25,540 nucleotides of DNA from Bordetella parapertussis (GCA_945888535.1 CAMDAN010000026.1:1-25540); one strand, 5' to 3'. Positions 15,667-22,934 are shown, counted from the stretch's first letter. Notes: generated from the sequence alone by a model not told the origin. Made by a program: numbers and translations.

Positions 15667-15697
15667 TAAAGGGGGCATGGAGCAATAGCGCCCTTTA
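15667..15697. terminator. Hairpin between convergent phaB and the TauE/SafE gene
   Basis: TAAAGGGGGC (15667-15676) pairs with GCGCCCTTTA (15688-15697), allowing one mismatch. It sits immediately after phaB and at the stop codon of the opposing gene, the right place for a bidirectional terminator. No long T run follows, so strength is uncertain. Confidence 0.55.
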
Positions 15698-16507
15698 TCC
15701 TTGTACTCCCTTGTAAAGCATATACGCGGCAAGGGAGTACAGCAGTACCGCAAAAATTCGTTTGAGTTGGGCCACCGGTAAACGGTGCGCTAACTTAGCG
15801 CCCAAAGGCGCGGTCAAAACGCTACAACACGCAATCACCAACAGCCCGGGCAGCCAGACATAGCCTAAAGACCAATCTGGTAAATCCGCAAGATGCGATC
15901 CGCTGGCCACATAGCCCACCGTATTGGCCAAGGCGATGGGGAAACCTAGTGCAGCGCTAGTAGCAACCGCACCCAGCATAGAAATGTTGTGCGCAACCAT
16001 AAAGGGGACGCTCACAAAACCACCGCCTGCGCCTACCAAACCAGATAAAAATCCGATGACGCTACCGGCCCCGATTTGGCCGACTGCGCCTGGCAACTCC
16101 CGATTGGCTTTGGGCTTTTTGTTGATCAACATTTGAGTCGCAGAAAAGCTGACGAATAAAGCAAAGAAGATGGCGAGTGTCGTCCCCTTCAAAATACTAA
16201 AAACGCCAGCACTGGCTAATGCGCCACCCAAAACAACGCCTGGCGCCATGCTTTTCACAATGTCCCAACGCACCGCGCCGCGTTGGTGGTGGGCTCGAAC
16301 ACTTGAAATACTGGTAAAAACAATCGTAGCCATCGACGTGGCAATAGCCATCTTGACCGCCAAGTCGGCGCTGATACCTCGGTGGGAAAGCATCAGGGTG
16401 AGAAACGGTCCCATCAACATGCCGCCTCCAATTCCAAGCAAACCGGCAAGCAAGCCGGTGGTCAGGCCGAGAACGGCCAATTCGCCAATCAGAGTGGGTT
16501 CGAGCAT
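15695..16507 (-). CDS. TauE/SafE-family sulfite/anion exporter-like membrane protein
   Basis: A 270-residue membrane protein with about eight hydrophobic segments in two related halves. Each half starts with the family's glycine-rich motif: TTGLLAGLLGIGGGMLMGPF near the N-terminus and GFLSGLVGAGGGFVSVPF in the middle. TauE/SafE (formerly DUF81) proteins are thought to export sulfite, sulfoacetate or related organic anions across the inner membrane. The substrate here is unknown. I chose the ATG at 16507 (MLEPTLIGELAVLG). The frame is open up to a GTG at 16585, but those 26 residues are proline-rich, unlike the family, and the GTG lies inside the 6S RNA gene. No Shine-Dalgarno is evident before 16507. 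Confidence 0.88.
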   Translation of the reverse strand: MLEPTLIGELAVLGLTTGLLAGLLGIGGGMLMGPFLTLMLSHRGISADLAVKMAIATSMATIVFTSISSVRAHHQRGAVRWDIVKSMAPGVVLGGALASAGVFSILKGTTLAIFFALFVSFSATQMLINKKPKANRELPGAVGQIGAGSVIGFLSGLVGAGGGFVSVPFMVAHNISMLGAVATSAALGFPIALANTVGYVASGSHLADLPDWSLGYVWLPGLLVIACCSVLTAPLGAKLAHRLPVAQLKRIFAVLLYSLAAYMLYKGVQG

Positions 16508-16570
16508 GGGATGTAAGGGGTGTGAGGGGGGGTGTGGGTTAGGCAAACGAAGACGGCGAGAGAATAAGGT

Positions 16571-16741
16571 GTCTGCAAATGCCACCGGACCGGCATCCTG
16601 AACCGGGGTTCAGGTGGGCGAGGTCAGCTTTGCATTGGGTCCATCTAACGCGAGATGATCACGCTTGCGAAGCGATATTCCAAGCCCGGGCTCTAAGAGC
16701 ATTGGTTCAAGGAAATATAAAGCCCGGCGAACACTGCAGAC
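16571..16741 (-). ncRNA. ssrS: 6S RNA
   Basis: On the minus strand, directly downstream of zapA, the classic place for ssrS. The ends pair as a long closing stem: GTCTGCA at the 5' end with TGCAGAC at the 3' end, continuing as TTCGCCGG with CCGGTGGC. TGTTCGCC near the 5' end matches the conserved start of 6S RNA, and CACCTGAACCCCGGTTCAGG is the conserved 3'-side hairpin (compare CCTTGAACC/GGTTCAAGG in E. coli). The length is about 171 bases. A TACAAT -10 box ends 7-8 bases before the 5' end. 6S RNA mimics an open promoter and holds sigma-70 RNA polymerase in stationary phase. The folding was done by eye; exact ends may differ by a few bases. Confidence 0.9.
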
Positions 16742-16748
16742 GCTGTGG

Positions 16749-16754
16749 ATTGTA
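16749..16754 (-). promoter_or_regulatory. ssrS: -10 box of the 6S RNA promoter
   Basis: TACAAT on the minus strand, 7-8 bases before the inferred 6S RNA 5' end, just past the zapA stop codon. No convincing -35 hexamer is seen; it would fall within the end of zapA. Confidence 0.6.
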
Positions 16755-16759
16755 GGACC

Positions 16760-17098
16760 TTAAAACAAGCGTCCGTCGTTGGCGAGAAGTTTGTCTAAAC
16801 GGGCGATCAACGGCACCAAGACCGCTTCGTGGTTAACACGGTCTAAAGTTAAGCTTTCAGGGGCAGAATTGTCCGAGCTTAGCTCCGATTGCGCGTTAGA
16901 CAAATTAGCCACGTCAAAGGCCAAGTTGAGTGCCGCTAAAACAGCAATACGATCCCTTGCACGGACCTTGCCGCCGTCCCTGATTTTGCACATCGCAGAA
17001 TCCACACGTTGCACCGCTTGGTGTAGCTTGGCCTCGCCGCCGTCAGGGCAGCCGAGTAAATAACTTTGTCCCATGATTTGAACTTCAAGCTGCTTCAT
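16760..17098 (-). CDS. zapA: Cell division protein ZapA
   Basis: A 112-residue ZapA. The N-terminal globular part (MKQLEVQIMGQSYLLGCPDGGEAKLHQAVQRVDSAM) and the ARDRIAVLAALNLAFDV segment match the family, followed by a C-terminal helical region for dimer and tetramer formation. ZapA binds and bundles FtsZ filaments at midcell. Its ATG overlaps the stop of the upstream zapB-like gene in an ATGA arrangement, so translation is probably coupled. The 6S RNA promoter starts right at its 3' end, the conserved zapA-ssrS neighbourhood of many proteobacteria. Confidence 0.95.
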   Translation of the reverse strand: MKQLEVQIMGQSYLLGCPDGGEAKLHQAVQRVDSAMCKIRDGGKVRARDRIAVLAALNLAFDVANLSNAQSELSSDNSAPESLTLDRVNHEAVLVPLIARLDKLLANDGRLF

Positions 17099-17361
17099 GG
17101 TGTGTCCTGCGGTACTGTGCTGGCCTTCTCGGTTGCGTCTGTTGCATCTGCCGCATTTTCTGGGAGGCGATCTAGCAAAGCCTCAACCCGTGCCCGCGCG
17201 GCGCTGAGTCGTGATTTCAACGAATCACGTTCATGCGATAAAGACGCGACCTGCTCAATAAGAAGGGCATTGGTGCGTTGAAGCTCTTCGTAACGCACCA
17301 GCAAGCGCTCAACGCGCTCGGCAATTTGGTCTATGGGGGACGTTTGCTGCATAAAAGACAT
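17095..17361 (-). CDS. ZapB-like coiled-coil cell-division-associated protein
   Basis: An 88-residue hydrophilic protein from the ATG at 17361. It contains a continuous heptad-like helix (IAERVERLLVRYEELQRTNALLIEQVASLSHERDSLKSRL), followed by an Ala/Thr-rich tail. Similar short coiled-coil proteins (TIGR02449-like, ZapB-like) sit directly before zapA in many beta- and gammaproteobacteria and are presumed Z-ring partners. The stop codon overlaps the zapA start as ATGA. The frame is open further upstream to 17430, but those residues do not look like the family. A second ATG at 17352 is also possible: a TACAAT box (17360-17365) would place a transcript start almost at that codon. Confidence 0.75.
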   Translation of the reverse strand: MSFMQQTSPIDQIAERVERLLVRYEELQRTNALLIEQVASLSHERDSLKSRLSAARARVEALLDRLPENAADATDATEKASTVPQDTP

Positions 17362-17414
17362 TGTAGGTCGCCCTGATGTCGGTTTAATCCGTATAAAACC
17401 CCGTAAAATCCCTA

Positions 17415-17625
17415 GTGTTGGTGCTCGCACTGTGGTTCACATAGTGCAGTTCAACGGGAAGCAGGAGGGAAAACGTGTCAACGTAGACCTAACCTGCGCT
17501 GCCCCCGCAACGGTAAGTGGACGAATCTCGCAATTCCGCCCTCATCACAGCCACTGAGTGCCTTGAACAAGCGCTTGGGAAGGCGATGAAGGTTGTTCCA
17601 CCAGCCCGGATACCGGCCAATAAAG
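17415..17625 (+). ncRNA. Cobalamin riboswitch (adenosylcobalamin-type)
   Basis: The leader between the divergent zapB-like gene and btuB holds all the usual conserved blocks in order: TTGGTGC (about 17418), GGGAAGCAGG (17456-17465), CTGCGCTGCCCCCGCAACGGTAAGTGG (around 17495-17520), GCCACTG (17549-17555), GGGAAGGCGATGAAGG (17577-17592) and the B12 box CAGCCCGGATACCGGCC (17602-17618). It should bind cobalamin and reduce expression of the downstream uptake and salvage operon. The whole gene-free stretch 17362-17692 is taken up by the promoter region, this riboswitch and its expression platform. TATAAA at 17392-17397 and TAAAAT at 17404-17409 are candidate -10 boxes, without clear -35 partners. 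Confidence 0.95.
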
Positions 17626-17660
17626 TGGTTGCACGCCTGCGTGCAGCCTGATGCCCATGC

Positions 17661-17678
17661 GCTGTCGGGGAAGACGGC
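17661..17678 (+). promoter_or_regulatory. Hairpin abutting the btuB ribosome-binding site, candidate riboswitch expression platform
   Basis: GCTGTC (17661-17666) pairs with GACGGC (17673-17678, one G-T pair) around the loop GGGGAA, and the btuB Shine-Dalgarno GAGGG starts at 17679. A further dyad GCACGC/GCGTGC lies at 17631-17644. Either could be the switching element; translational control is the simpler reading, though a T-rich tract also follows. Confidence 0.4.
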
Positions 17679-17692
17679 GAGGGTTTTATTTG

Positions 17693-19564
17693 ATGGTCTT
17701 TTTTAAAATGAAAACTGGTATTTCTTCTTTGCGCTTGAGTGCGCTTTCCTTGGTATTGCTGTCTGTTTTTTCTGCCCACGCCCAATCGGAGTCGAGTGGA
17801 ACGTTGAAAGAGGTGGTCGTCACGGCCAATCGTTCAGAGCAATTGCTGACTGATGCCATTCCAAATACAACAGTGATTGGCCGAAATGTGATTGATCGCT
17901 CGCAAGCGACTGACCTAGCAAGTCTATTGGCCAGCGAAGCAAGCATTCAATTTACCCAAAATGGGGGGCGTGGTTCCTCTGCGAGCATTTACCTTCGTGG
18001 GGCCGCTAGTTTGCAGGTGTTGGTATTGGTTGATGGCGTATCTTTAACGCGCCAGGATACGACGGGAAGTGTCGGGGTTGAAAATATCATGCTTGATCAA
18101 GTTGATCGGGTTGAGATTGTTCGAGGAAATGTCTCTGCCATCTATGGTAGTGGTGCGATTGGCGGTGTCATTCAAATTTTTACAAGAGCAGCTACAGGTA
18201 AACCCATTGCTTATGCGAGTGTTGAAATTGGAAGTTTATCGAGTTTGCGTTCATTGGCTGGTATCAGTGGAAATTTCGAAAATACCAAATACTCCCTTGG
18301 AGTGGGTCAGCATAAGACGGATGGATTTTCTGCCATGAGTCCAAAGCAATACCCATTAGAAAACCCTGATGCGGATGGGTTTAAAAACACGAATTACAAC
18401 TTTGGCTTATCGCATGAAATCCTTAAAGGCCAAAGTTTTGGATTGAGAGCACAGGGAAGTGATGGTGAATTTGACTTTGATGGGTCTGGGTTTGGCACGA
18501 TTCAAGATGTTTACAAAGGCCGCAGTACCTTAAATTCTTGGCAGGTTTTTTCCCACAACCAGATTAATAAGGCATGGGGAAGTAAGTTGACTTATAGCGA
18601 GTCTCGCGATCGGTCAGTCTCTGATGCTCTCAAAGCGCCTACATTTGCTTACTACAGCGATGCAATTACAAAAAATAAGACGAGTAACTGGACTAATACT
18701 ATTGCAATCGATGATTGGTTGATAACGACCGGTATTGAAAATCAAAACCAATCGATTAACACCTATGACCAAACCTCGTTGACCCTAAATCGCAGTCGCG
18801 ATGTAATGTCTATTTTCGGTGGATTGTCGGGTTCAATGGGGGCGCACAGTTTTCAGCTTAATGCGCGAAATGACAAAGCCAGTAGTTTGGCTAGCAATAA
18901 CACCGGTTATTTAGGCTACGGGTACCAATTAGATCCCTCCTTTAAATTGCTTGCAAGTTCATCAACTGCCTTTAATCTTCCTCCTTTGGGTTACTTGTAT
19001 GACACTGCTTTGGGGGGCAACGCAAATTTGCAACCTGAAACTGCCCGTTCTTCAGAACTGGGTTTACAGTGGGCTCAAGAAGGTCAGGTTTTCAGAGCAA
19101 CTTCTTTTACAACTGAAACAAGTAATTTACTTGAATACGATCTCATCACAAGTAAATTTTTAAATATCAGCAATGTGGTTAATAGGGGGGTTGAACTTAG
19201 CTATTCAGGTTCCTTCAACCTAGCCAAGGTACGTGCAAGTTTGACTTCGCAAGATCCGATCAATCAAACGACGGGTAAGCAACTGGATCGCCGACCTACT
19301 TCGATGGCATCCCTTGGATTTTCCATCCCTGTCAATGAATGGAACTTTGGTGCCGACATCCGCTATACGGGTAGCCGACCAGACACAAAAAATACCTTAT
19401 CTGCTTATTCAGTGCTTGATCTGAAAGCACGTTATTCAGTCACAAAAGAATTAGACCTGACTGCACGTATCGATAACGCATTAGATGAGGATTACCAAAC
19501 CATTTATGGCTACAACCAACCACGCCGTGCTGGCTATGTTGGATTGGTTTGGAAACAAAAGTAA
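17693..19564 (+). CDS. btuB: TonB-dependent vitamin B12 outer-membrane receptor BtuB
   Basis: A 623-residue TonB-dependent transporter, similar to E. coli BtuB in length (about 614). The signal peptide runs to SVFSAHA-Q, followed by the TonB box EVVVTAN. The plug domain contains SIYLRGAASLQVLVLVDGVSL and VDRVEIVRGNVSAIYGSGAIGGVIQI, and the rest is beta-barrel with RRPTSMASLGFSIP and the late IDNALDEDYQTIYGYNQPRRAGYVGL. It imports corrinoids across the outer membrane. I chose ATG 17693 because GAGGG is 9 bases upstream; ATG 17708 is an alternative. It is the first gene after the cobalamin riboswitch. Two oddities: the body is clearly more A/T-rich than its neighbours, and the C-terminus is VWKQK rather than a terminal aromatic residue. 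Confidence 0.94.
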   Translation: MVFFKMKTGISSLRLSALSLVLLSVFSAHAQSESSGTLKEVVVTANRSEQLLTDAIPNTTVIGRNVIDRSQATDLASLLASEASIQFTQNGGRGSSASIYLRGAASLQVLVLVDGVSLTRQDTTGSVGVENIMLDQVDRVEIVRGNVSAIYGSGAIGGVIQIFTRAATGKPIAYASVEIGSLSSLRSLAGISGNFENTKYSLGVGQHKTDGFSAMSPKQYPLENPDADGFKNTNYNFGLSHEILKGQSFGLRAQGSDGEFDFDGSGFGTIQDVYKGRSTLNSWQVFSHNQINKAWGSKLTYSESRDRSVSDALKAPTFAYYSDAITKNKTSNWTNTIAIDDWLITTGIENQNQSINTYDQTSLTLNRSRDVMSIFGGLSGSMGAHSFQLNARNDKASSLASNNTGYLGYGYQLDPSFKLLASSSTAFNLPPLGYLYDTALGGNANLQPETARSSELGLQWAQEGQVFRATSFTTETSNLLEYDLITSKFLNISNVVNRGVELSYSGSFNLAKVRASLTSQDPINQTTGKQLDRRPTSMASLGFSIPVNEWNFGADIRYTGSRPDTKNTLSAYSVLDLKARYSVTKELDLTARIDNALDEDYQTIYGYNQPRRAGYVGLVWKQK

Positions 19565-19592
19565 GACATCATCGAATGATCTCACACCTTAG

Positions 19593-20444
19593 ATGAACAT
19601 AAATATCGCCTCCCATTTGCATGGCCCTCAACGCATCGTCTGCCTCACAGAAGAGACGACGGAGTGGTTGTACCTATTGGGTCAAGAGACTCGTATCGTC
19701 GGTATCTCGGGCTATACCGTTCGCCCTGCTAGAGCACGTCAGGAAAAGCCAAAAGTCAGTGCATTTTTAAGCGCCAAAATCGACAAGATTTTGGCGCTTC
19801 AACCGGACTGTGTTTTTGGATTTTCTGATTTGCAGGCAGATATAGCCGCAGAGCTCATTCGCAAAGGGGTGCAGGTTACGGTTTTTAACCAGCGAAGCGT
19901 GTCGGAAATTTTTTCCATGATGTACCAAGTGGCGGCCATGGTGGGGGAAGCCGTTCAGGGTTTAGAAAAAATTGCGGCAATGCAGTCGGATTTGGAGGCT
20001 ATGACGGACGCTGTGAAAGTACGTATTGCCAACGGCGCTCGCCGTCCCAAGGTATTTTTTGAAGAATGGGATGTGCCGCATATCAGCGCTATTCGGTGGG
20101 TTTCTGAGTTAATCGGAGTTTCTGGAGGAGACGATTGTTTTCCTGAACTTGCATTAGAGCCCATGGGAAAACAACGCATCATTGCGGATGGTGCGGAAAT
20201 TGTGCGTCGTGACCCTGACATTATTTTTGGTTCCTGGTGCGGTAAAAAATTTCGCCCAGAGAACGTCGCTGCTCGCTTGGGCTGGGCCGGAGTAGCTGCA
20301 GTCAAAAACCAACAGTTGTTCGAAATCAAGTCGCCTGACATTCTTCAACCGGGGCCTGCTGCATTGACCGATGGCGTGAAAAAAATGCACGCCTTCATAA
20401 TCGCTTGGATGGATGCAGACCAAAGATCGCGAGCGATGAATTGA
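19593..20444 (+). CDS. BtuF-like cobalamin-binding protein without a signal peptide
   Basis: A 283-residue protein of the helical-backbone periplasmic-binding fold: PQRIVCLTEETTEWLYLLG, ILALQPDCVFGFSDLQADIAAELI, VTVFNQRSVSEIFSMM and DPDIIFGSWCGKKF. It matches BtuF-type corrinoid or siderophore-binding domains, but the N-terminus (MNINIASHLHG) is not a signal peptide, and an in-frame TAG lies immediately before the ATG, so none can be gained upstream. It is therefore probably cytoplasmic. It lies 28 bases after btuB and overlaps the start of cobU. No Shine-Dalgarno is obvious. Its role may be intracellular corrinoid handling or a regulatory sensor; this is inference. A perfect 13-bp inverted repeat lies within it (19769-19799). 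Confidence 0.85.
   Translation: MNINIASHLHGPQRIVCLTEETTEWLYLLGQETRIVGISGYTVRPARARQEKPKVSAFLSAKIDKILALQPDCVFGFSDLQADIAAELIRKGVQVTVFNQRSVSEIFSMMYQVAAMVGEAVQGLEKIAAMQSDLEAMTDAVKVRIANGARRPKVFFEEWDVPHISAIRWVSELIGVSGGDDCFPELALEPMGKQRIIADGAEIVRRDPDIIFGSWCGKKFRPENVAARLGWAGVAAVKNQQLFEIKSPDILQPGPAALTDGVKKMHAFIIAWMDADQRSRAMN
19769..19799. repeat. Perfect 13-bp inverted repeat inside the BtuF-like gene
   Basis: AAGCGCCAAAATC (19769-19781) and its exact complement GATTTTGGCGCTT (19787-19799) flank the spacer GACAA. In mRNA this is a very stable stem-loop in the middle of a coding region. A T run precedes it on the plus strand; no T run follows on either strand, so it is not a standard terminator. Confidence 0.85.
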
Positions 20445-21037
20445 AATTCAATAACGGTGCGGTCATTCATGAATTTATTCTGGGCGGCCAACGCAGCGGG
20501 AAGTCGCGCCGTGCTGAAGTTTTAGCCCAACAGTGGCTCGCCCAAAATAGTTCTAACTCCGCGGTTTTAGTCGCAACAGCCCAAGCTTGGGATGACGAGA
20601 TGCGTTTGCGAATTTCTCGCCATCAGGCAGATAGGGCCGAGCGCGTGGTGGGAATGCAGACGGTAGAAGAGCCGTTTGCCCTGGGTGAAACCATTACGCG
20701 TTTGAGCCAAGCCCATACGCTGATCGTTGTGGATTGTTTGACCTTGTGGCTCACTAATTTCTTAATGCCTGTGCCAATCGCCGACCAACCAGCAAGCCTG
20801 CGAGATACGACCATGCCCATTGCAATTTTGTTATCCGCACTCAAACAGGCTGCTGGACCTGTGATTTTGGTGGGCAATGAAATTGGAATGGGAGTGATCC
20901 CTATGGGCGCAGAGGTTCGCCAGTTTGTGGATCATCTGGGCCGATTAAACCAAGACGTGGCAAACGTCTGCCAACGCGTGACTTTGATGGTTGCGGGGCA
21001 ATCGATGGTGGTTAAGGATTCAGCATGTTCTGTTTAA
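20441..21037 (+). CDS. cobU: Adenosylcobinamide kinase / adenosylcobinamide-phosphate guanylyltransferase CobU
   Basis: A 198-residue CobU/CobP. The P-loop is GGQRSGKS (15-22). RISRHQADRAE holds the histidine (H61) that takes GMP during guanylylation, followed by VEEP, then VVDCLTLWLTN (Walker B-like), LVGNEIGMGVIP and the C-terminal GRLNQDVANVCQRVTLMVAG, all family marks. The enzyme phosphorylates adenosylcobinamide and converts it to adenosylcobinamide-GDP in cytoplasmic corrinoid salvage. There is no in-frame ATG. The TTG at 20441 overlaps the previous stop codon as TTGA and is preferred; a TTG at 20405 deep in the previous gene would add 12 residues. Its stop lies 12 bases inside btuF, so translation is coupled. 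Confidence 0.94.
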   Translation: MKFNNGAVIHEFILGGQRSGKSRRAEVLAQQWLAQNSSNSAVLVATAQAWDDEMRLRISRHQADRAERVVGMQTVEEPFALGETITRLSQAHTLIVVDCLTLWLTNFLMPVPIADQPASLRDTTMPIAILLSALKQAAGPVILVGNEIGMGVIPMGAEVRQFVDHLGRLNQDVANVCQRVTLMVAGQSMVVKDSACSV

Positions 21038-21900
21038 TCAAGAGATCGCTCGCTTTTTGTATAGCAGCCTTCCTTGGGTGCTGCAGCTTGTCTGCCCTGT
21101 CAGGAGAAATCACTGATGACCGAGGCATGAAGGTGAATTTAGCCCGTCCTCCGCAAAGAATTGTGAGTTTGTTGCCTTCGCTGACGGAAACGGTATGTGC
21201 CTTGGGCCAATGCCAGCGTTTGGTGGGCGTAGATCGGTATTCCAATTTTCCTGAAAGCGTAACCCGTCTGCCTCAAGTGGGCGGCGGGTTGGATCCGAAT
21301 ATTGAAGGCATTGTTGCTTTAAAACCGGACTTGGTACTAGTTGCAAGTTCCTCGCGTTCTGCTGACCGTTTACGTACTTTGGGTTTGGTGGTGGTTTCTT
21401 TGGAACCTAAAACCCATGCCGACGTCAAAAGGGTGATTCAAACCCTTGGCGTTTTGTTAGAAGCTCCGAATGCAGAAAAGGTGTGGAAAGACATTGACGC
21501 GTCATTGGAAGCTGCTGCCAAGTCCTTGTCCCCCAAAGCCCGAGGGCTGCGGGTGTATTTCGAAGTCAGCCAAGCGCCCCATGCTGCGGGAGAGGCCTCG
21601 TTCATTGGTGAAACCTTATCCCGGTTGGGAGCCAAAAATATTGTGCCAAGTCAACTCGGCCCTTTTCCTCAGCTCAATCCGGAATTCATTGTTCGCGCTG
21701 ACCCCGATGTCATCATGGTGGGAGATCGCAACTATGTAGGCATGGACAAGCGCCCCGGTTGGGCGGCTATGCGGGCCATGAAAGAAAAACGCGTGTGTAT
21801 TTTTGCATCCACCATGTCCGATGACCTTGTTCGCCCTGGGCCAAGAATGGCCGAAGGTGCGCGTGCAATGGCGAAGTGCCTTGAAAGCAACGCAAGGTGA
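21025..21900 (+). CDS. btuF: Periplasmic vitamin B12-binding protein BtuF
   Basis: A 291-residue ABC substrate-binding protein. The N-terminus MFCLIKRSLAFCIAAFLGCCSLSALSGE is a signal peptide, with cleavage probably near SALS-GE; the cysteines do not form a good lipobox. The mature part has the BtuF pattern PQRIVSLLPSLTETVCALG, VGVDRYSNFPESVTRLPQVGG, IVALKPDLVLVASSSRSADRL and FVSQAPH-type segments, then ADPDVIMVGDRNYVGMDKRPGW. It should capture corrinoid in the periplasm and deliver it to the BtuCD transporter encoded next. The start overlaps the end of cobU by 13 bases, and the stop overlaps the btuC GTG as GTGA. Confidence 0.92.
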   Translation: MFCLIKRSLAFCIAAFLGCCSLSALSGEITDDRGMKVNLARPPQRIVSLLPSLTETVCALGQCQRLVGVDRYSNFPESVTRLPQVGGGLDPNIEGIVALKPDLVLVASSSRSADRLRTLGLVVVSLEPKTHADVKRVIQTLGVLLEAPNAEKVWKDIDASLEAAAKSLSPKARGLRVYFEVSQAPHAAGEASFIGETLSRLGAKNIVPSQLGPFPQLNPEFIVRADPDVIMVGDRNYVGMDKRPGWAAMRAMKEKRVCIFASTMSDDLVRPGPRMAEGARAMAKCLESNAR

Positions 21901-22934
21901 TTAAAGCTCAGTATCACCACCGAGATACAAGCCGCAAACCTTTGGTTTTGGCGGTGGTTCTTATCTTGATCGCTTTGCTTATGGCCTTTTTCGGCTTGGG
22001 TGTCGGCAGTGCCGGTTTGGTGTCAGTCATTCAAAATGCCAATGACCCCGTAGCCCATCAAATTATTTGGGACATTCGCCTGCCTCGTACCCTGGGTGCT
22101 TGGGCGGCAGGCGCCTTACTCGCCTTAGCGGGTGCGGTAGCGCAAGGCTTATTCCGCAATCCCTTGGCTGACCCCTTTTTATTAGGTAGCGCCTCGGGCG
22201 CGTCGTTTGGTGTTTCGCTGGCCTTGGCGTTCTTTGGCATTTCCCCTTTGGCAACCGAGTGGTTGATTCGCCTTGGATTAACCGGAGCTGCTTTTATGGG
22301 TGCGGTAGGGGCGGTGTTTTTAACATTGCTCTTAGCCCGTGGGGTTCAACACACTTTGCGCCTTTTGCTCTCAGGCGTGGTGGTGGGGGTGGTTCTTGGT
22401 GCACTAAGCTCGTTGGTTATGTTAATGGCCCCAGAAGTTCTCCAAGCGATGCAGGCATTTTTACTCGGCAGCACAGGGTTTGTGGGCTGGAGCGCGTGTT
22501 TGTTAATGCTGGTGGTGTGGGTTTTTTCTATGGTCTTGGCGTGGTGGTTTAGCCCAGTGCTCGACGGTTTGGCTTTAGGCGAGGCGACAGCGCAGAGTTT
22601 GGGCTTACCCTTGGTGAAAATGCGCTTGGCTTTGGTAGCGGTCCTCGCTCTGGCTACGGGCGCAGCCGTCGCCCAAACCGGCTTAATTGCTTTCGTGGGA
22701 TTGGCGGCTCCGCATTTGGTTCGCTCCGTTGTCAAAGTCACCCATGGCCGTTTGGTATGGCTTTCGAGTTTGATGGGCGGGGCCTTGCTAATGGTTGCAG
22801 ACTTGCTTGCGAGGTTATTGATTGCGCCCCAAGAGCTTCCTGTGGGAGTGTTGACTGCGGTTTTGGGTGGGGGTTATTTGTTGTGGTTGATGCACCGCAG
22901 CGGAAGCCAAGCCATGGGTGGCAGTTCTTCATGA
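21897..22934 (+). CDS. btuC: Vitamin B12 ABC transporter permease BtuC (FecCD family)
   Basis: A 345-residue FecCD-type permease with about ten hydrophobic helices. IIWDIRLPRTLGAWAAGALLALAGAVAQGLFRNPLADPFLLGSASGASFG is the strong family signature, and GLIAFVGLAAPHLVRSVV is the segment that contacts the ATPase. It forms the transmembrane channel with BtuD for corrinoid import from BtuF. The start is GTG 21897, overlapping the btuF stop as GTGA; no nearby ATG fits the family start. The stop overlaps the btuD ATG. Its position between binding protein and ATPase, under a cobalamin riboswitch, decides for B12 over iron-siderophore as substrate. Confidence 0.93.
   Translation: MIKAQYHHRDTSRKPLVLAVVLILIALLMAFFGLGVGSAGLVSVIQNANDPVAHQIIWDIRLPRTLGAWAAGALLALAGAVAQGLFRNPLADPFLLGSASGASFGVSLALAFFGISPLATEWLIRLGLTGAAFMGAVGAVFLTLLLARGVQHTLRLLLSGVVVGVVLGALSSLVMLMAPEVLQAMQAFLLGSTGFVGWSACLLMLVVWVFSMVLAWWFSPVLDGLALGEATAQSLGLPLVKMRLALVAVLALATGAAVAQTGLIAFVGLAAPHLVRSVVKVTHGRLVWLSSLMGGALLMVADLLARLLIAPQELPVGVLTAVLGGGYLLWLMHRSGSQAMGGSSS

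Noticed and set aside
16508..16585. N-terminal extension of the TauE/SafE frame to a GTG at 16585
   Set aside because: The extra 26 residues are proline- and histidine-rich, unlike the family, and the codons lie partly inside the 6S RNA gene.
22757..22930. N-terminal extension of the BtuD frame inside btuC
   Set aside because: It is the alternate frame of btuC; the ATGA overlap at 22931 and family alignment fix the real start.
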